Source: Burkholderia aenigmatica (GTDB lineage: Bacteria; Pseudomonadota; Gammaproteobacteria; Burkholderiales; Burkholderiaceae). From it: a DNA stretch of 64,000 nucleotides. Below are positions 41,412 through 49,302 of the stretch, one piece after another (position 1 is the first letter of the stretch; each line of letters begins with the position of its first letter). The notes under the pieces were generated by a model. It had not been told where the DNA came from and made no database searches. It was given only the letters and a program-made list of their open reading frames with translations. The translations under genes and the position numbers were made by a program. The stretch spans positions 1 through 64,000 of the forward strand of contig NZ_CABVQC010000031.1 of assembly GCF_902499175.1 (NCBI RefSeq), read 5' to 3'.

Positions 41412-42079
41412 GGTGTGCAGCTCCCGAGCCCCCAGCCAGCGCGAACGTACAGCGGTTCGTGTTGCTTCAAGATGCGGCGCGGATAGTCGGCGTTTTCGCG
41501 CTGGTTGCCGGGCGTGATGCCCGGATTGATGTCGCACGTCTTGCCCAGGCAGTACTGCGGTGACGTGGACAGCTTCTGGCGCTTATAGACCCATCCCAAG
41601 CCGCCGTTGTAGCCGCTCAACGCGAACGCCATGCGCTCGCACGGGTTCGCGGCCTTCACGCGGTCGTACAGGTGCTTGTCGTACGTGACCAATGCACGCA
41701 TTGCCCAGGTCGGGTTGTACGGATCGTTGTCGCGCAGGCCGGCATATGCACCGCTGATCCAGCCTGCAGTGGACGGCATGAATTGCGCGAGACCTTCGGC
41801 TCCCACCGGGCTCTTTGCGTTGGCCCGCCAGCGGCTTTCCTGATGGATCTGTCCGGCGAACGTCGCGACCGGCGCATCGAGCCCCCAGACGAGCTGCGCC
41901 TGGCGCCGCAGATCGAGCCGATAACGGGCAGCATCGGCGGGCACCTGCGCGTGGGCCGACGCGGAAAGCACCAGCGCGACGATCACCAGGATTGCGATCG
42001 CGGCCACCGAGAGGGCCAGTGCGCGTAGCGTTCGGATGATGTCGTCGCGCAGCGCGCGCAGGATCGCATCGAAAATCAT
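41408..42079 (-). CDS. Endolysin, lytic transglycosylase with N-terminal membrane anchor
   Basis: A 223-residue muralytic enzyme. The N-terminal hydrophobic segment (about 15-45, LALSVAAIAILVIVALVLSA) may be a signal-anchor-release or signal peptide ending ASAHAQ. The SLT domain has the catalytic Glu in GQIHQESRW and the motifs EGLAQFMPSTA and ALSGYNGGLGWV. It would cleave the glycan strands of peptidoglycan. With an N-terminal export signal it may not need a classical holin pore. It overlaps the membrane-protein gene upstream and the Rz gene downstream. Confidence 0.88.
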   Translation of the reverse strand: MIFDAILRALRDDIIRTLRALALSVAAIAILVIVALVLSASAHAQVPADAARYRLDLRRQAQLVWGLDAPVATFAGQIHQESRWRANAKSPVGAEGLAQFMPSTAGWISGAYAGLRDNDPYNPTWAMRALVTYDKHLYDRVKAANPCERMAFALSGYNGGLGWVYKRQKLSTSPQYCLGKTCDINPGITPGNQRENADYPRRILKQHEPLYVRAGWGLGSCTP

Positions 42080-42450
42080 GCTGCGAGACCCACGCAGATC
42101 AAGCTGGCGGCGACGATGATCGCGCGCCGCAAACTAGCTGCCTTGAACAGTTCCGCATGAACGCGCGGATCGAGTGCGATTTCGCATTCGAATTCACTGA
42201 GTTCAGCGCCGGCCATGTCGACCTCGATTTGATCCGTCGGCACGACGAATTCGTGCGGTCGCGCGTACGGGAAAATCAGTCGATCGAGCCAGTAGCCGCC
42301 CCAGCCGCCAAGCGACATGAGATGCGCTTTGTAGAACGTGATCGACAGCAGCGGATCGGACTGCCGGGTGGTATAGGCGAGGATCGCCAGCACGATGCTG
42401 GCGACAAGCCAAACGGTGAGACGCGGCGTTTTAAGGCGGGAAACCTTCAC
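42076..42450 (-). CDS. Phage membrane protein, holin candidate
   Basis: A 124-residue protein from GTG 42450, chosen because GGAG lies 8 bases upstream. A GTG at 42492 would add 14 residues. Hydrophobic segments lie at about residues 10-28 (TVWLVASIVLAILAYTT), possibly 40-58 (GGWGGYWLDRLIFPYA), and at the C-terminus (RRAIIVAASLICVGLAA), giving two or three membrane helices. Its position immediately before the endolysin and the small size suit a holin or pinholin. No holin family motif is recognised. Confidence 0.65.
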   Translation of the reverse strand: MKVSRLKTPRLTVWLVASIVLAILAYTTRQSDPLLSITFYKAHLMSLGGWGGYWLDRLIFPYARPHEFVVPTDQIEVDMAGAELSEFECEIALDPRVHAELFKAASLRRAIIVAASLICVGLAA

Positions 42451-42492
42451 GAGAAGCACTCCAATAACTGGGTGCACTCGCGGAGGCGGCAC

Positions 42493-42518
42493 CCGTAACC
42501 TGAGACTTCAGGTTACGG
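42493..42518. terminator. Stem-loop between accessory and lysis genes
   Basis: CCGTAACCTGA (42493-42503) and TCAGGTTACGG (42508-42518) form a perfect 11-pair stem with a 4-base loop. It sits between the lipoprotein gene (ending 42591) and the lysis block. There is no T-run on either side, so it may be a processing or attenuation hairpin rather than a full terminator. Confidence 0.5.
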
Positions 42519-42590
42519 ATTAGGGATCAAGCAGGCTTTATGAAATGTTTCACCAATGAGCGCCGCGAACTGGAGTTGGCAGCTTCGACT

Positions 42591-43196
42591 TCACGACTTC
42601 CCGAGACTTTCATCATCGCAGCGCCAAAGCATTTTGCCCTGATCCGCAGACTTTAGTAGCTCTGGCTCACAACTCTGACGCGGCGCGGAAGCATTCTTCG
42701 ACGTCTGGATGAATACTTGCGGCTTAGGGGGATTCTGCAGTTGTCGATCGCAATCACCGATGTTGTTCTGGTAAGCCTTGACGCTCTTTTCTGCCCATTG
42801 CTTCCGGTCAGGTTCCGAGATCGTGCGAATCGTTTCCTCAATGGCCTTGCCAGCTGACTGACCGAGCATGGCACACCATCCAAGCGGTTCGGACATCGGT
42901 TTCCCGAACGCATCCGATACCTGTCCGGCTAGTTTGATATTTTCCATTCCAGATTTCATCGCTTCGACATCTAGCGGAGTAAACGCATTCGGGGCGGAAA
43001 GGAATCTCAACATCAATCCGGTGGTGTGATTCATCGAGATCACGAGGACATCACGAAATTTCTGTGCGTTGTCCCGTTGCGCTCGATACTGACGAATCTC
43101 ATCAGCGTTGTTTCCGACGACCGTTTGTGAATCACTACAGGCACTAAGCACCAACAGCAAGAGGCAGATCGACAGCGTTCGGGGAAGTTTAGGCAT
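42591..43196 (-). CDS. Predicted prophage lipoprotein, accessory gene
   Basis: A 201-residue protein with a signal peptide and lipobox (LLVLSAC, Cys20). The mature part is helical and charged (ADEIRQYRAQRDNAQKFRDV), with several cysteines (GWCAML, GDCDRQ, QSCEPE, LWRCDD) that could form disulphides in the periplasm. Its codon use is less GC-biased than the structural genes, suggesting separate acquisition. It lies between the repressor and lysis modules, where lysogenic-conversion genes often sit. It overlaps the upstream hypothetical gene by 8 bases. A role in surface change or superinfection exclusion is only a guess. Confidence 0.7.
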   Translation of the reverse strand: MPKLPRTLSICLLLLVLSACSDSQTVVGNNADEIRQYRAQRDNAQKFRDVLVISMNHTTGLMLRFLSAPNAFTPLDVEAMKSGMENIKLAGQVSDAFGKPMSEPLGWCAMLGQSAGKAIEETIRTISEPDRKQWAEKSVKAYQNNIGDCDRQLQNPPKPQVFIQTSKNASAPRQSCEPELLKSADQGKMLWRCDDESLGKS

Positions 43197-43722
43197 TACG
43201 CGCCTCCCAATACGATTGCCATTTTGTCATCGCAAATGCGAGCGTAGCGCGCAACTCCCAAACAGTCATATTTCGGAGCACCTCACGGCTGAAGTTGGTA
43301 CGGCTGAATTCCAGTGTTGCTGCTTTGACGTGAGGCACGATAGCCCAAATTCGCATCACCTGAGCAATCATAGCGTCGATCGATAACTCACGGCCGAATG
43401 CGCAGTTACGCCACCCATTTAGATATACGGTTGCGCGCGGGAACATGTCCGCGACCATTTCGTCGACGCTCTTCACGCCCAAATGTGTGTTGAGGGATGC
43501 CCGTACCAGCTTCGTCGTCACAAGCCCGGCTTCGGCTGCGACAACTTCTTCCGCCCACGCGGATAGCTGCGCACGCTCTTCGCGCGATAGCCGTTCAACA
43601 ACCTCTGCTGGTGGCGCGTCTGACTGCAGCACCTGCGTAATCGACAAATCACCGGCAACCTGAATGATGCCGAACCCCGATGCGCTCATTGTGCCGAGCG
43701 CTTTTCCCGATTTTGTTGCCAT
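43189..43722 (-). CDS. Hypothetical prophage protein sharing a motif with the repressor tail
   Basis: A 177-residue soluble protein of unknown function. Residues 10-35 (MSASGFGIIQVAGDLSI) resemble the end of the adjacent repressor (MVASGSGITQVGGRVRI), with 10 of 18 positions alike. The rest is alpha-helical (LSREERAQLSAWAEEVVAAE, then SVDEMVADMFPRATVYLNGW). ATG 43722 is used; ATG 43689 (MSASG) is possible. It lies between the repressor and lipoprotein genes on the same strand, overlapping the latter. It could modulate the repressor or be an accessory gene of the lysogen. Confidence 0.65.
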   Translation of the reverse strand: MATKSGKALGTMSASGFGIIQVAGDLSITQVLQSDAPPAEVVERLSREERAQLSAWAEEVVAAEAGLVTTKLVRASLNTHLGVKSVDEMVADMFPRATVYLNGWRNCAFGRELSIDAMIAQVMRIWAIVPHVKAATLEFSRTNFSREVLRNMTVWELRATLAFAMTKWQSYWEARNA

Positions 43723-43776
43723 GCTTTACATGTTCCCTCGATGCCGTCGGCTATTGGCTTGAGCATCAATTGGACT

Positions 43777-44247
43777 TCATTTTTTGCCCGTGCGAATACG
43801 CACTCGACCGCCGACCTGCGTGATCCCACTTCCACTCGCGACCATGTTTCCGTCGCCTTGAACACGGTGACCCCCGCCCGATGGAGTCGGATCGTCTACC
43901 GACCCTGCCTGGGTCTCCGGGAGAAATGCCACGACCATAGCTGCCAACTGGGCGGGCGTAACCGCCATGTTGGCAGCCGAAACCATCGTGAAAGCCTTCT
44001 CCACCGCCGACTTTACCGTATCGACGGCAACTCCGGAATGTGCAGCACGTTGTCCAGTGACCACGTATTGGATATCAACGCCGTGCTGCGCAATGGCCGC
44101 CAAATATAGGGCATCAGGTGAACGTTTGTTTGTTTCGTAGTTGCCTTGTGTTGTCTTCGTTACGCCCGCAACGTCCGCAAATGTGCTCTGGCTAAGGTTG
44201 AGACGGGTTCTTTCCTCGCGCAGACGCGCACCTACGTTGTTTTCCAT
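43777..44247 (-). CDS. Prophage repressor, XRE-type helix-turn-helix
   Basis: A 156-residue DNA-binding protein. The N-terminal helix-turn-helix spans residues 5-60 (ARLREERTRLNLSQSTFADV, then AGVTKTTQGNYETNKR). A middle helical region and a glycine-rich tail (GNMVASGSGITQVGGRVRI) follow. There is no LexA-like Ser/Lys protease domain, so induction by RecA self-cleavage is not expected. It is divergent from the gp16-family gene across an 81-base gap with inverted repeats, the layout of a lysis-lysogeny switch. Repressor identity is inferred from domain and position. Confidence 0.8.
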   Translation of the reverse strand: MENNVGARLREERTRLNLSQSTFADVAGVTKTTQGNYETNKRSPDALYLAAIAQHGVDIQYVVTGQRAAHSGVAVDTVKSAVEKAFTMVSAANMAVTPAQLAAMVVAFLPETQAGSVDDPTPSGGGHRVQGDGNMVASGSGITQVGGRVRIRTGKK

Positions 44248-44266
44248 GGTCGACCTCTTGCGTGGC

Positions 44267-44299
44267 CAACGTTTGTTTGCTATTGTGCTTCAAACGTTG
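44267..44299. promoter_or_regulatory. Operator region of the lysogeny switch
   Basis: CAACGTTTG (44267-44275) and CAAACGTTG (44291-44299) form a perfect inverted repeat centred in the repressor/gp16-family gap. The 12-mer AACGTTTGTTTG at 44269-44280 recurs at 44121-44132 inside the repressor gene. These are likely binding sites for the repressor and/or the gp16-family protein. Confidence 0.6.
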
Positions 44300-44328
44300 T
44301 CCATATGGTTGTCAATTGCGGAGCAAAT

Positions 44329-44520
44329 ATGACAGGTGAAGCCGTCAAGCGCAAGCTGCGTGAACAGGGAAAGACCATCAAAGAATGGGCGCAAGAGCAC
44401 GGTTACGACTACGTGCTGGTCTCGCGCGTCATCCGTGGCGTCCAGAAAGCCAACTACGGTAAGGGGCACGATGTTGCGGTTGCCTTGGGCATGAAGAAGC
44501 CCGGGGAGGTGGATGCATGA
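44329..44520 (+). CDS. BcepMu gp16-family DNA-binding protein, Ner-like early regulator
   Basis: A 63-residue protein. It is nearly all one helix-turn-helix (GKTIKEWAQEHGYDYVLVSR, then VIRGVQKANYGKGHDVAVAL). The pattern matches the phage-associated BcepMu gp16 family. GGAG lies upstream of ATG 44329, which is preferred to the longer frame from 44146. As first gene of the rightward early operon, divergent from the repressor, it probably works like Mu Ner, damping repressor and early transcription. It overlaps the DUF3102 gene by 4 bases. Confidence 0.85.
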   Translation: MTGEAVKRKLREQGKTIKEWAQEHGYDYVLVSRVIRGVQKANYGKGHDVAVALGMKKPGEVDA

Positions 44521-45563
44521 GCACGTCCGCCAAGAAGTCCCGGCAGCCCGCCGAAGTCGTCGCCGTCCAGAAATCGGCCGATACACTCGTCGCCAGCCAC
44601 AAATCCCCGAACGTTCGGGGATTTGGATTCGGCGCTGCTGAACAGGCATTAGCCGACGTGCTCGGCGTGTCAGTCTCCGGCGGCGCGGAAGCCCGCATTA
44701 GCAGCGCAATTTCGAAGACAAATTCCGCCCTGCGGCTGGTCATTGAGGCCGGCCTGGTGCTTCTCAGCGTGCGTTCCGAATGTGAGCACGGCGAGTTCGA
44801 AGCATTGCTCGAAGATCACGGCATGCCCAGCCAACGCGCCAGCGAGGCGATGACGTATGCGCGATTTGCCGCTTCGCTGTCACCGGAAGATCGTGATCGT
44901 GTCATCGAACTGCCGAAAACCAAGGTGCTGGAACTGGCGAAGGCCGACCCCGAAGTCCTCCAAGACCTGTTCGAAGACAACGCGAAGTTCGGCGAGCTGA
45001 CCGCGCTGTCCGTGCGCGATCTGCGCGTCGCGCTGCGTGACGCGAACGCCAAGCGCACCGACCTTTCGACTCGTAACGAGAAGCTGGAGCGCGAGCGCGA
45101 CCGCCTGCAGGAAGAGCTGCGCGTGCTGCGCGAGGGCCGCGTCAAGACCGGCGGCGACGTTCCGGTCGTCGTCCAGGACATTCGCCTGGAGTGCGCAGCC
45201 CTGCACAAGAAGGCGCTGATGGCGGTCGAGGACATCGGCCGGCTCGGCCGTGAGTTTCTGACGAACGGTCTGCCCGACGATTCCGAGTGGAACACGCCCG
45301 TCATCCGGCACCTGTACGGCTCGCTCACGGCGCTGCACGCGGTCATCGGCGGGCAGATCGCCGACATGCACCGCAGCTTCGGTGCGTTGTTGAACGGCGA
45401 ACAGTCCGTCCTCGATACGTTCTCGCCGGATGAGGCCACGCGCTGCGCGCTCGAATACCGCGCGCTGATCCAGGAGCACGACCACGAAGCCAAGGCGCGC
45501 GAGTGGGAACGCGAAATGGAGCGCCCACGACGCGGCCGTCCGCGCACCGCCCCGACGAAGTAA
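44517..45563 (+). CDS. DUF3102 domain early phage protein
   Basis: A 348-residue protein. Residues 55-165 resemble DUF3102 (ALRLVIEAGLVLLSVRSECE, then GEFEALLEDHGMPSQRASEA), found in phage and plasmid regulators. A coiled coil follows (about 180-205, NEKLERERDRLQEELRVLRE) and the tail is basic (ERPRRGRPRTAPTK). It is second in the early operon, just before the transposase gene, and may help transposition or control early transcription. The function has not been established to my knowledge. Confidence 0.78.
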   Translation: MSTSAKKSRQPAEVVAVQKSADTLVASHKSPNVRGFGFGAAEQALADVLGVSVSGGAEARISSAISKTNSALRLVIEAGLVLLSVRSECEHGEFEALLEDHGMPSQRASEAMTYARFAASLSPEDRDRVIELPKTKVLELAKADPEVLQDLFEDNAKFGELTALSVRDLRVALRDANAKRTDLSTRNEKLERERDRLQEELRVLREGRVKTGGDVPVVVQDIRLECAALHKKALMAVEDIGRLGREFLTNGLPDDSEWNTPVIRHLYGSLTALHAVIGGQIADMHRSFGALLNGEQSVLDTFSPDEATRCALEYRALIQEHDHEAKAREWEREMERPRRGRPRTAPTK

Positions 45564-45602
45564 TCCATCCATTCGACCGACTACCGCCCGACCAGGTGCG
45601 AT

Positions 45603-47228
45603 ATGCGATCTGTACTCTTGAAATCCGACATCATGACCAGCCAAGTTCCGGCTGCGCTCAACAGCGATCCGTGGCTGATCGCCACCGAAGCGCAGCGGCA
45701 GACGGCTGAGCTGCGCTTCCAGCTGATCGGCCCCGGCGTGCAGCTGATCCAGGCCGGCGCCAGCGTCAACAACGTTGCGGCGCTGTTGGCCGAGCGCTTG
45801 CGCGACACCGATTCGGCCGTGCAAAAGCAACTGCTGGCCCGCCTCGGCGAGGTGCCGTCCGTGTCCACGCTCAAGCGCTGGCTGTCCGGCTACAGGCGCG
45901 AGGGAAAGGTCGGCCTGCTGTCGGCCCATACCGGCCGCGTGCGCAAGGATTACGGCTGGGAGCTGCGCGCAACCGCGCTGTACAACCTGCCCAGCAAGCC
46001 GACCTACGCGGCGGTCGCGCTGAAGCTGCGCAAAGAAGGATTCGACACCGCGACCGACTCGCGCGTGACGCGTTACTTGAAGTCGCTGCCGGCGACGCTC
46101 GGCGAGAACAGCCCGGCCCGCGTCGGCAAACACCTGCACAAGCTGCGGCACCAGAAGTACCAGCCGCGCACGCTCGAACAGATCAAGGTGGGCGACATCT
46201 ACGCGGGCGACGGCCACACCAGCGATTGCTATGTGGCGCATCCGAACACGGGCGGTCTGTTCCGGCCCGAGCTGACGGCGTTCATCGACATCCGTTCGCG
46301 GTACGTGCCGGGCTGGTATCTGTCCGAGTCCGAATCGGCGCTGTCGACGGTGTTTGCGCTGTCGCACGCCATGCAGACCTATGACCACCTGCCGCTGTTT
46401 CTCTACCTGGACCGTGGCGCAGGCTATCGCGCCAAGATGCTGAACGACCAGGCGACGGGCTTCTATGCACGTTTCGAAATGGACGTGATCGGCGCGCTGC
46501 CGGGCAACCCGCACGGCAAGGGCTGGATCGAACGCTGGTTCCGCACGGTGCGTGACCATCACGACAAGTTCTTCGCGGGCGGTCAGTTCTACTGCGGCAA
46601 CGACATGGCCGCAGAGGTGAATCGCCGCCTGTCCGTCGAGGTGCGTTCCGGCAAGCGTCGTTTGCCGTCACTGGCCGAGTATATGGCCAGCCTGGCGAAC
46701 TTCATCCACGAATACAACCACACGCCGATGGACGTGCTGGACGGCCGCACGCCTGCCCAGGTGTGGGCGTCGCTCGAACGCAATCCGGTCGTGCTGTCTG
46801 CCGAAGCGATAGTCCGACCGCGTGAAAAACGCACGGTACGCCGTCAGATGGTCGAGCTGCACAAGCGCCAGTACTACGCGGCCGAGCTGGCGCTGTACGA
46901 CGGTAAGTCGCTGACCATCGAATACGACCTGCACGACGACCGCACGGTGTGGCTGTACGACGCGAAAGACCGCTTCGTGTGCCAGGCCGCGATCGTTCGC
47001 ACGATCGGCGTCGTGCCGCAGTCGCGCCTGGAAGAGCAGCGCGAAAAGCGTCTGCAAGGCCAGGTCAAGCGCCTGGAGCGCAAGGCCGACGAAGCGCGTG
47101 CTCGTGCCCAGGACAGCATCACCGTGGACGAACAGCTTGCCCACCTGCCGGACCTCAACGTCCAACCCGTCATCGATCTGGATCGCCCTGGCAAGGGCAT
47201 CGTGATCGACCTGCTCGACAACGAATAA
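45603..47228 (+). CDS. Phage transposase (MuA-like, DDE)
   Basis: A 541-residue transposase for integration and replicative transposition. An N-terminal helix-turn-helix region (about 60-140) binds the phage ends. The rve-fold catalytic core carries Asp203 (YAGDGHTSD), Asp270 (LYLDRGAGY) and Glu310 (GWIERWFRTVRD). A C-terminal Mu-transposase beta domain follows (about 400-480). The last 60 residues are basic then acidic and may contact the MuB-like ATPase. ATG 45603 is used; ATG 45633 is an alternative. It is followed by the ATPase gene after 9 bases. Confidence 0.92.
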   Translation: MRSVLLKSDIMTSQVPAALNSDPWLIATEAQRQTAELRFQLIGPGVQLIQAGASVNNVAALLAERLRDTDSAVQKQLLARLGEVPSVSTLKRWLSGYRREGKVGLLSAHTGRVRKDYGWELRATALYNLPSKPTYAAVALKLRKEGFDTATDSRVTRYLKSLPATLGENSPARVGKHLHKLRHQKYQPRTLEQIKVGDIYAGDGHTSDCYVAHPNTGGLFRPELTAFIDIRSRYVPGWYLSESESALSTVFALSHAMQTYDHLPLFLYLDRGAGYRAKMLNDQATGFYARFEMDVIGALPGNPHGKGWIERWFRTVRDHHDKFFAGGQFYCGNDMAAEVNRRLSVEVRSGKRRLPSLAEYMASLANFIHEYNHTPMDVLDGRTPAQVWASLERNPVVLSAEAIVRPREKRTVRRQMVELHKRQYYAAELALYDGKSLTIEYDLHDDRTVWLYDAKDRFVCQAAIVRTIGVVPQSRLEEQREKRLQGQVKRLERKADEARARAQDSITVDEQLAHLPDLNVQPVIDLDRPGKGIVIDLLDNE

Positions 47229-47237
47229 GGAGTGACC

Positions 47238-48230
47238 ATGACTTCGAAGAACCAAAACGACAACGCCGTGGCCGTTCCGGTCGAGTGGCCCGAGCACTAC
47301 AGCGAAGCGAACCGGGCCGAAGCCGCTGCGATCGTGGCGCAGCTCGCCGAGATCGGTAAGACGCGCTCCTGGCTCTCGCGCCTGTCGCGCGTCAACGTCG
47401 GCACCATGTCCACGGTGCTGAACGGCAAGTACACGACCGAGCCGACGAAGTGGTTGCGCATGATGTCCGACGCGCTGTCGACGTATACCGGTCGCGCGAC
47501 GATCACCTCGATGCCGCACGTCCAGACGAGTGTGTCGCAGCTCGCGAACGTCGTATGCGACCGCGCCCGGAAGTACCGCAATTTCGGTGTGTTGACGGGC
47601 TTCGTCGGCGTCGGCAAGACGGATGCGGTGCGACAGTACAAGGAGCAGAACAGCCACACCATCATCATCGAGGCCAACCCGAACATGTCGCCGGCCGTGA
47701 TGCTGGATGAGTTGCTGGCGGCATCATCGGCCCCGATGGCACGCACGCTCGACGGCAAGTTCGCGTCGATCACCGAAGCGCTGACCGGTACGACGTACCT
47801 CATCATCGTCGACGAAGCCGAAACGATGATGCCGAGCTGCCTGCACTACCTGCGCCGCATCCGCGACAAGGCCGGCATCGGCATCGTCCTGGTCGGCACC
47901 GACCGCCTGCTGCAGCTCATCAAGCCGAGCTACGGCCAGTTCGATCAAATTCGCTCGCGCGTCGGGTTCTGGCCGCAGGTGGTTCGCGGTGTCTCGCGTG
48001 AGGACGCCGACGCGCTTGCGCAGGCGGCGCTGGACGACCAGGGCGAGCTGTCTGGCGAAGTGCTGGACGCGCTCTGGCACTACTGCCGGGGCTCGGCCCG
48101 CATGCTCATCGAGAACTTCATTCCGGCCCTGCGCGACTACGGCCTGAAGAAGAACCACGATCTGTCCGCCGACCTGGTGCACGCCGTCGCACGCGACGCG
48201 CTGCTGCTCGGCGACCAGCGCAACGCGTGA
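47238..48230 (+). CDS. MuB-like AAA+ ATPase, transposition target protein
   Basis: A 330-residue DNA-binding ATPase of the MuB/ExeA/TniB type that selects target DNA and activates the transposase. The N-terminus has a Cro-like helix-turn-helix (WLSRLSRVNVGTMSTVLNGK). Walker A is GFVGVGKTDAV (about residue 125) and Walker B is YLIIVDEAETM (about 192). The sensor region is GIGIVLVGTDRLL. TAAGGAGTGACC before ATG 47238 is a strong ribosome-binding site. It is translated directly after the transposase in the early operon. Confidence 0.9.
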   Translation: MTSKNQNDNAVAVPVEWPEHYSEANRAEAAAIVAQLAEIGKTRSWLSRLSRVNVGTMSTVLNGKYTTEPTKWLRMMSDALSTYTGRATITSMPHVQTSVSQLANVVCDRARKYRNFGVLTGFVGVGKTDAVRQYKEQNSHTIIIEANPNMSPAVMLDELLAASSAPMARTLDGKFASITEALTGTTYLIIVDEAETMMPSCLHYLRRIRDKAGIGIVLVGTDRLLQLIKPSYGQFDQIRSRVGFWPQVVRGVSREDADALAQAALDDQGELSGEVLDALWHYCRGSARMLIENFIPALRDYGLKKNHDLSADLVHAVARDALLLGDQRNA

Positions 48231-48237
48231 GGCGATC

Positions 48238-48426
48238 ATGATGAATCAGACCGATTCCCACATCACCATCCGTCACACAGCCGGCCGCACGACCGTGCGG
48301 GCGACGGGCCACTATGCGCGGCCGTTCCTCGACGCACTCGCGAACGGTGCGCCTTCCGGCGAAGCCGCTGCGTTCTCTGCCTGGCTGACGTTCCAGCCGC
48401 GTACGGCCAGCGAGGTGACGGCATGA
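48238..48426 (+). CDS. Small early phage protein
   Basis: A 62-residue protein. The first half looks like beta strands (DSHITIRHTAGRTTVRATGH), the second like a helix (ALANGAPSGEAAAFSAWLTF). GAGGCGATC precedes the ATG; the second codon is also ATG. It is packed between the MuB-like gene (7-base gap) and the next gene (4-base overlap). The function is unknown. Confidence 0.6.
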   Translation: MMNQTDSHITIRHTAGRTTVRATGHYARPFLDALANGAPSGEAAAFSAWLTFQPRTASEVTA

Positions 48427-48728
48427 AGCGCCTGTCCAACCTGACTGCCGGGCCGGTGCTGGCCGAGCTTCTGTCGGGCCTGCGTCGCGTGCGCGCCGAG
48501 TTGCGCCGCCTGGTCGTGCGCGTTCGCACGCAGTGCCAGCTGCGCCGCATCGATCGCGACGAGCGGCGTGCGGCGCGTGACCTCGACTGGATGCGGCGCG
48601 AGCTGGACCGCACGCAGACGAACTTCACGTTGCTCCAGGGCGCGTATGCGAATCAGCGGCGCGCGCTCTACCGTCGCCTGCAGGACACCGCCGTCGAGCG
48701 TACGGGAGGCAGCAATGCCGCTTCCTGA
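48423..48728 (+). CDS. Arginine-rich coiled-coil early phage protein
   Basis: A 101-residue basic protein. Almost all of it is helical with heptad character (LLSGLRRVRAELRRLVVRVR, then RRELDRTQTNFTLLQGAYAN). The high Arg content suggests nucleic-acid binding. It overlaps its upstream neighbour by 4 bases and its downstream neighbour by 14, consistent with tight translational coupling in the early operon. No family is recognised. Confidence 0.6.
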   Translation: MKRLSNLTAGPVLAELLSGLRRVRAELRRLVVRVRTQCQLRRIDRDERRAARDLDWMRRELDRTQTNFTLLQGAYANQRRALYRRLQDTAVERTGGSNAAS

Positions 48729-49302
48729 AGTCGTTTGCCCGAACTGCCGCGCCCGCATGAGCCTGGACGTGATCCTGGCCGACGACAGCATGCGCGACAT
48801 CGTGATGGCGCTCGCCGACATCCATCCGGCCGGCGAAACGCTGGTCAAGCCGCTGTTGCGCTATCTCGGCCTGTTCGGACCGCGCAAGTCGCAAATGGCA
48901 TGGGGCCGCATGGCTGCGCTGATGCGCGAGCTGGTGCCCGAAATGCGTGCGGCACAGGTGAGCTGGAACGGGACCACGTACGCGGCACCGACCGACACCT
49001 GGGCGGCGGCACTGGCATACGCCGTCGACCAGGCGCACGCCGGGAAGCTCGATTTGCCCCTGAAGTCGCACGGCTGGCTTCGTTCGGTGATGGCGAGCCG
49101 AAGCGCCCGCTCGGCCGGCCGAGCCGAGGATGCCCGAGAAGCGCAGCTGCGCGGCGTGTCCGGCACGGGAACGGTCGAGGAGCGGCGAACGCCAGTGCCG
49201 CCCGAGCCCGGCCCGATACACGTCGACGCCACGCTGCCGAAAGCCGAAATGCCCGCACACATCCGCCAACAACTGAAGCTGAAACCAAGGAACCCATCAT
49301 GA
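48715..49302 (+). CDS. Early phage protein with CxxC motif
   Basis: A 195-residue protein. The N-terminus has one CxxC (VVCPNCRARMSL), half of a zinc-binding site. The helical body follows (DSMRDIVMALADIHPAGETL, then MAWGRMAALMRELVPEMRAA), and the tail is Pro/Arg-rich. The frame is selected by GGGAGG before ATG 48715. It overlaps the following DUF3164 gene by 4 bases. The role is unknown; DNA- or RNA-associated functions are plausible from composition and position. Confidence 0.65.
   Translation: MPLPEVVCPNCRARMSLDVILADDSMRDIVMALADIHPAGETLVKPLLRYLGLFGPRKSQMAWGRMAALMRELVPEMRAAQVSWNGTTYAAPTDTWAAALAYAVDQAHAGKLDLPLKSHGWLRSVMASRSARSAGRAEDAREAQLRGVSGTGTVEERRTPVPPEPGPIHVDATLPKAEMPAHIRQQLKLKPRNPS

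Noticed and set aside
44880-46562. A 560-codon minus-strand frame across DUF3102 and transposase genes
   Set aside because: Spans two real genes on the other strand and shows no protein-like pattern.
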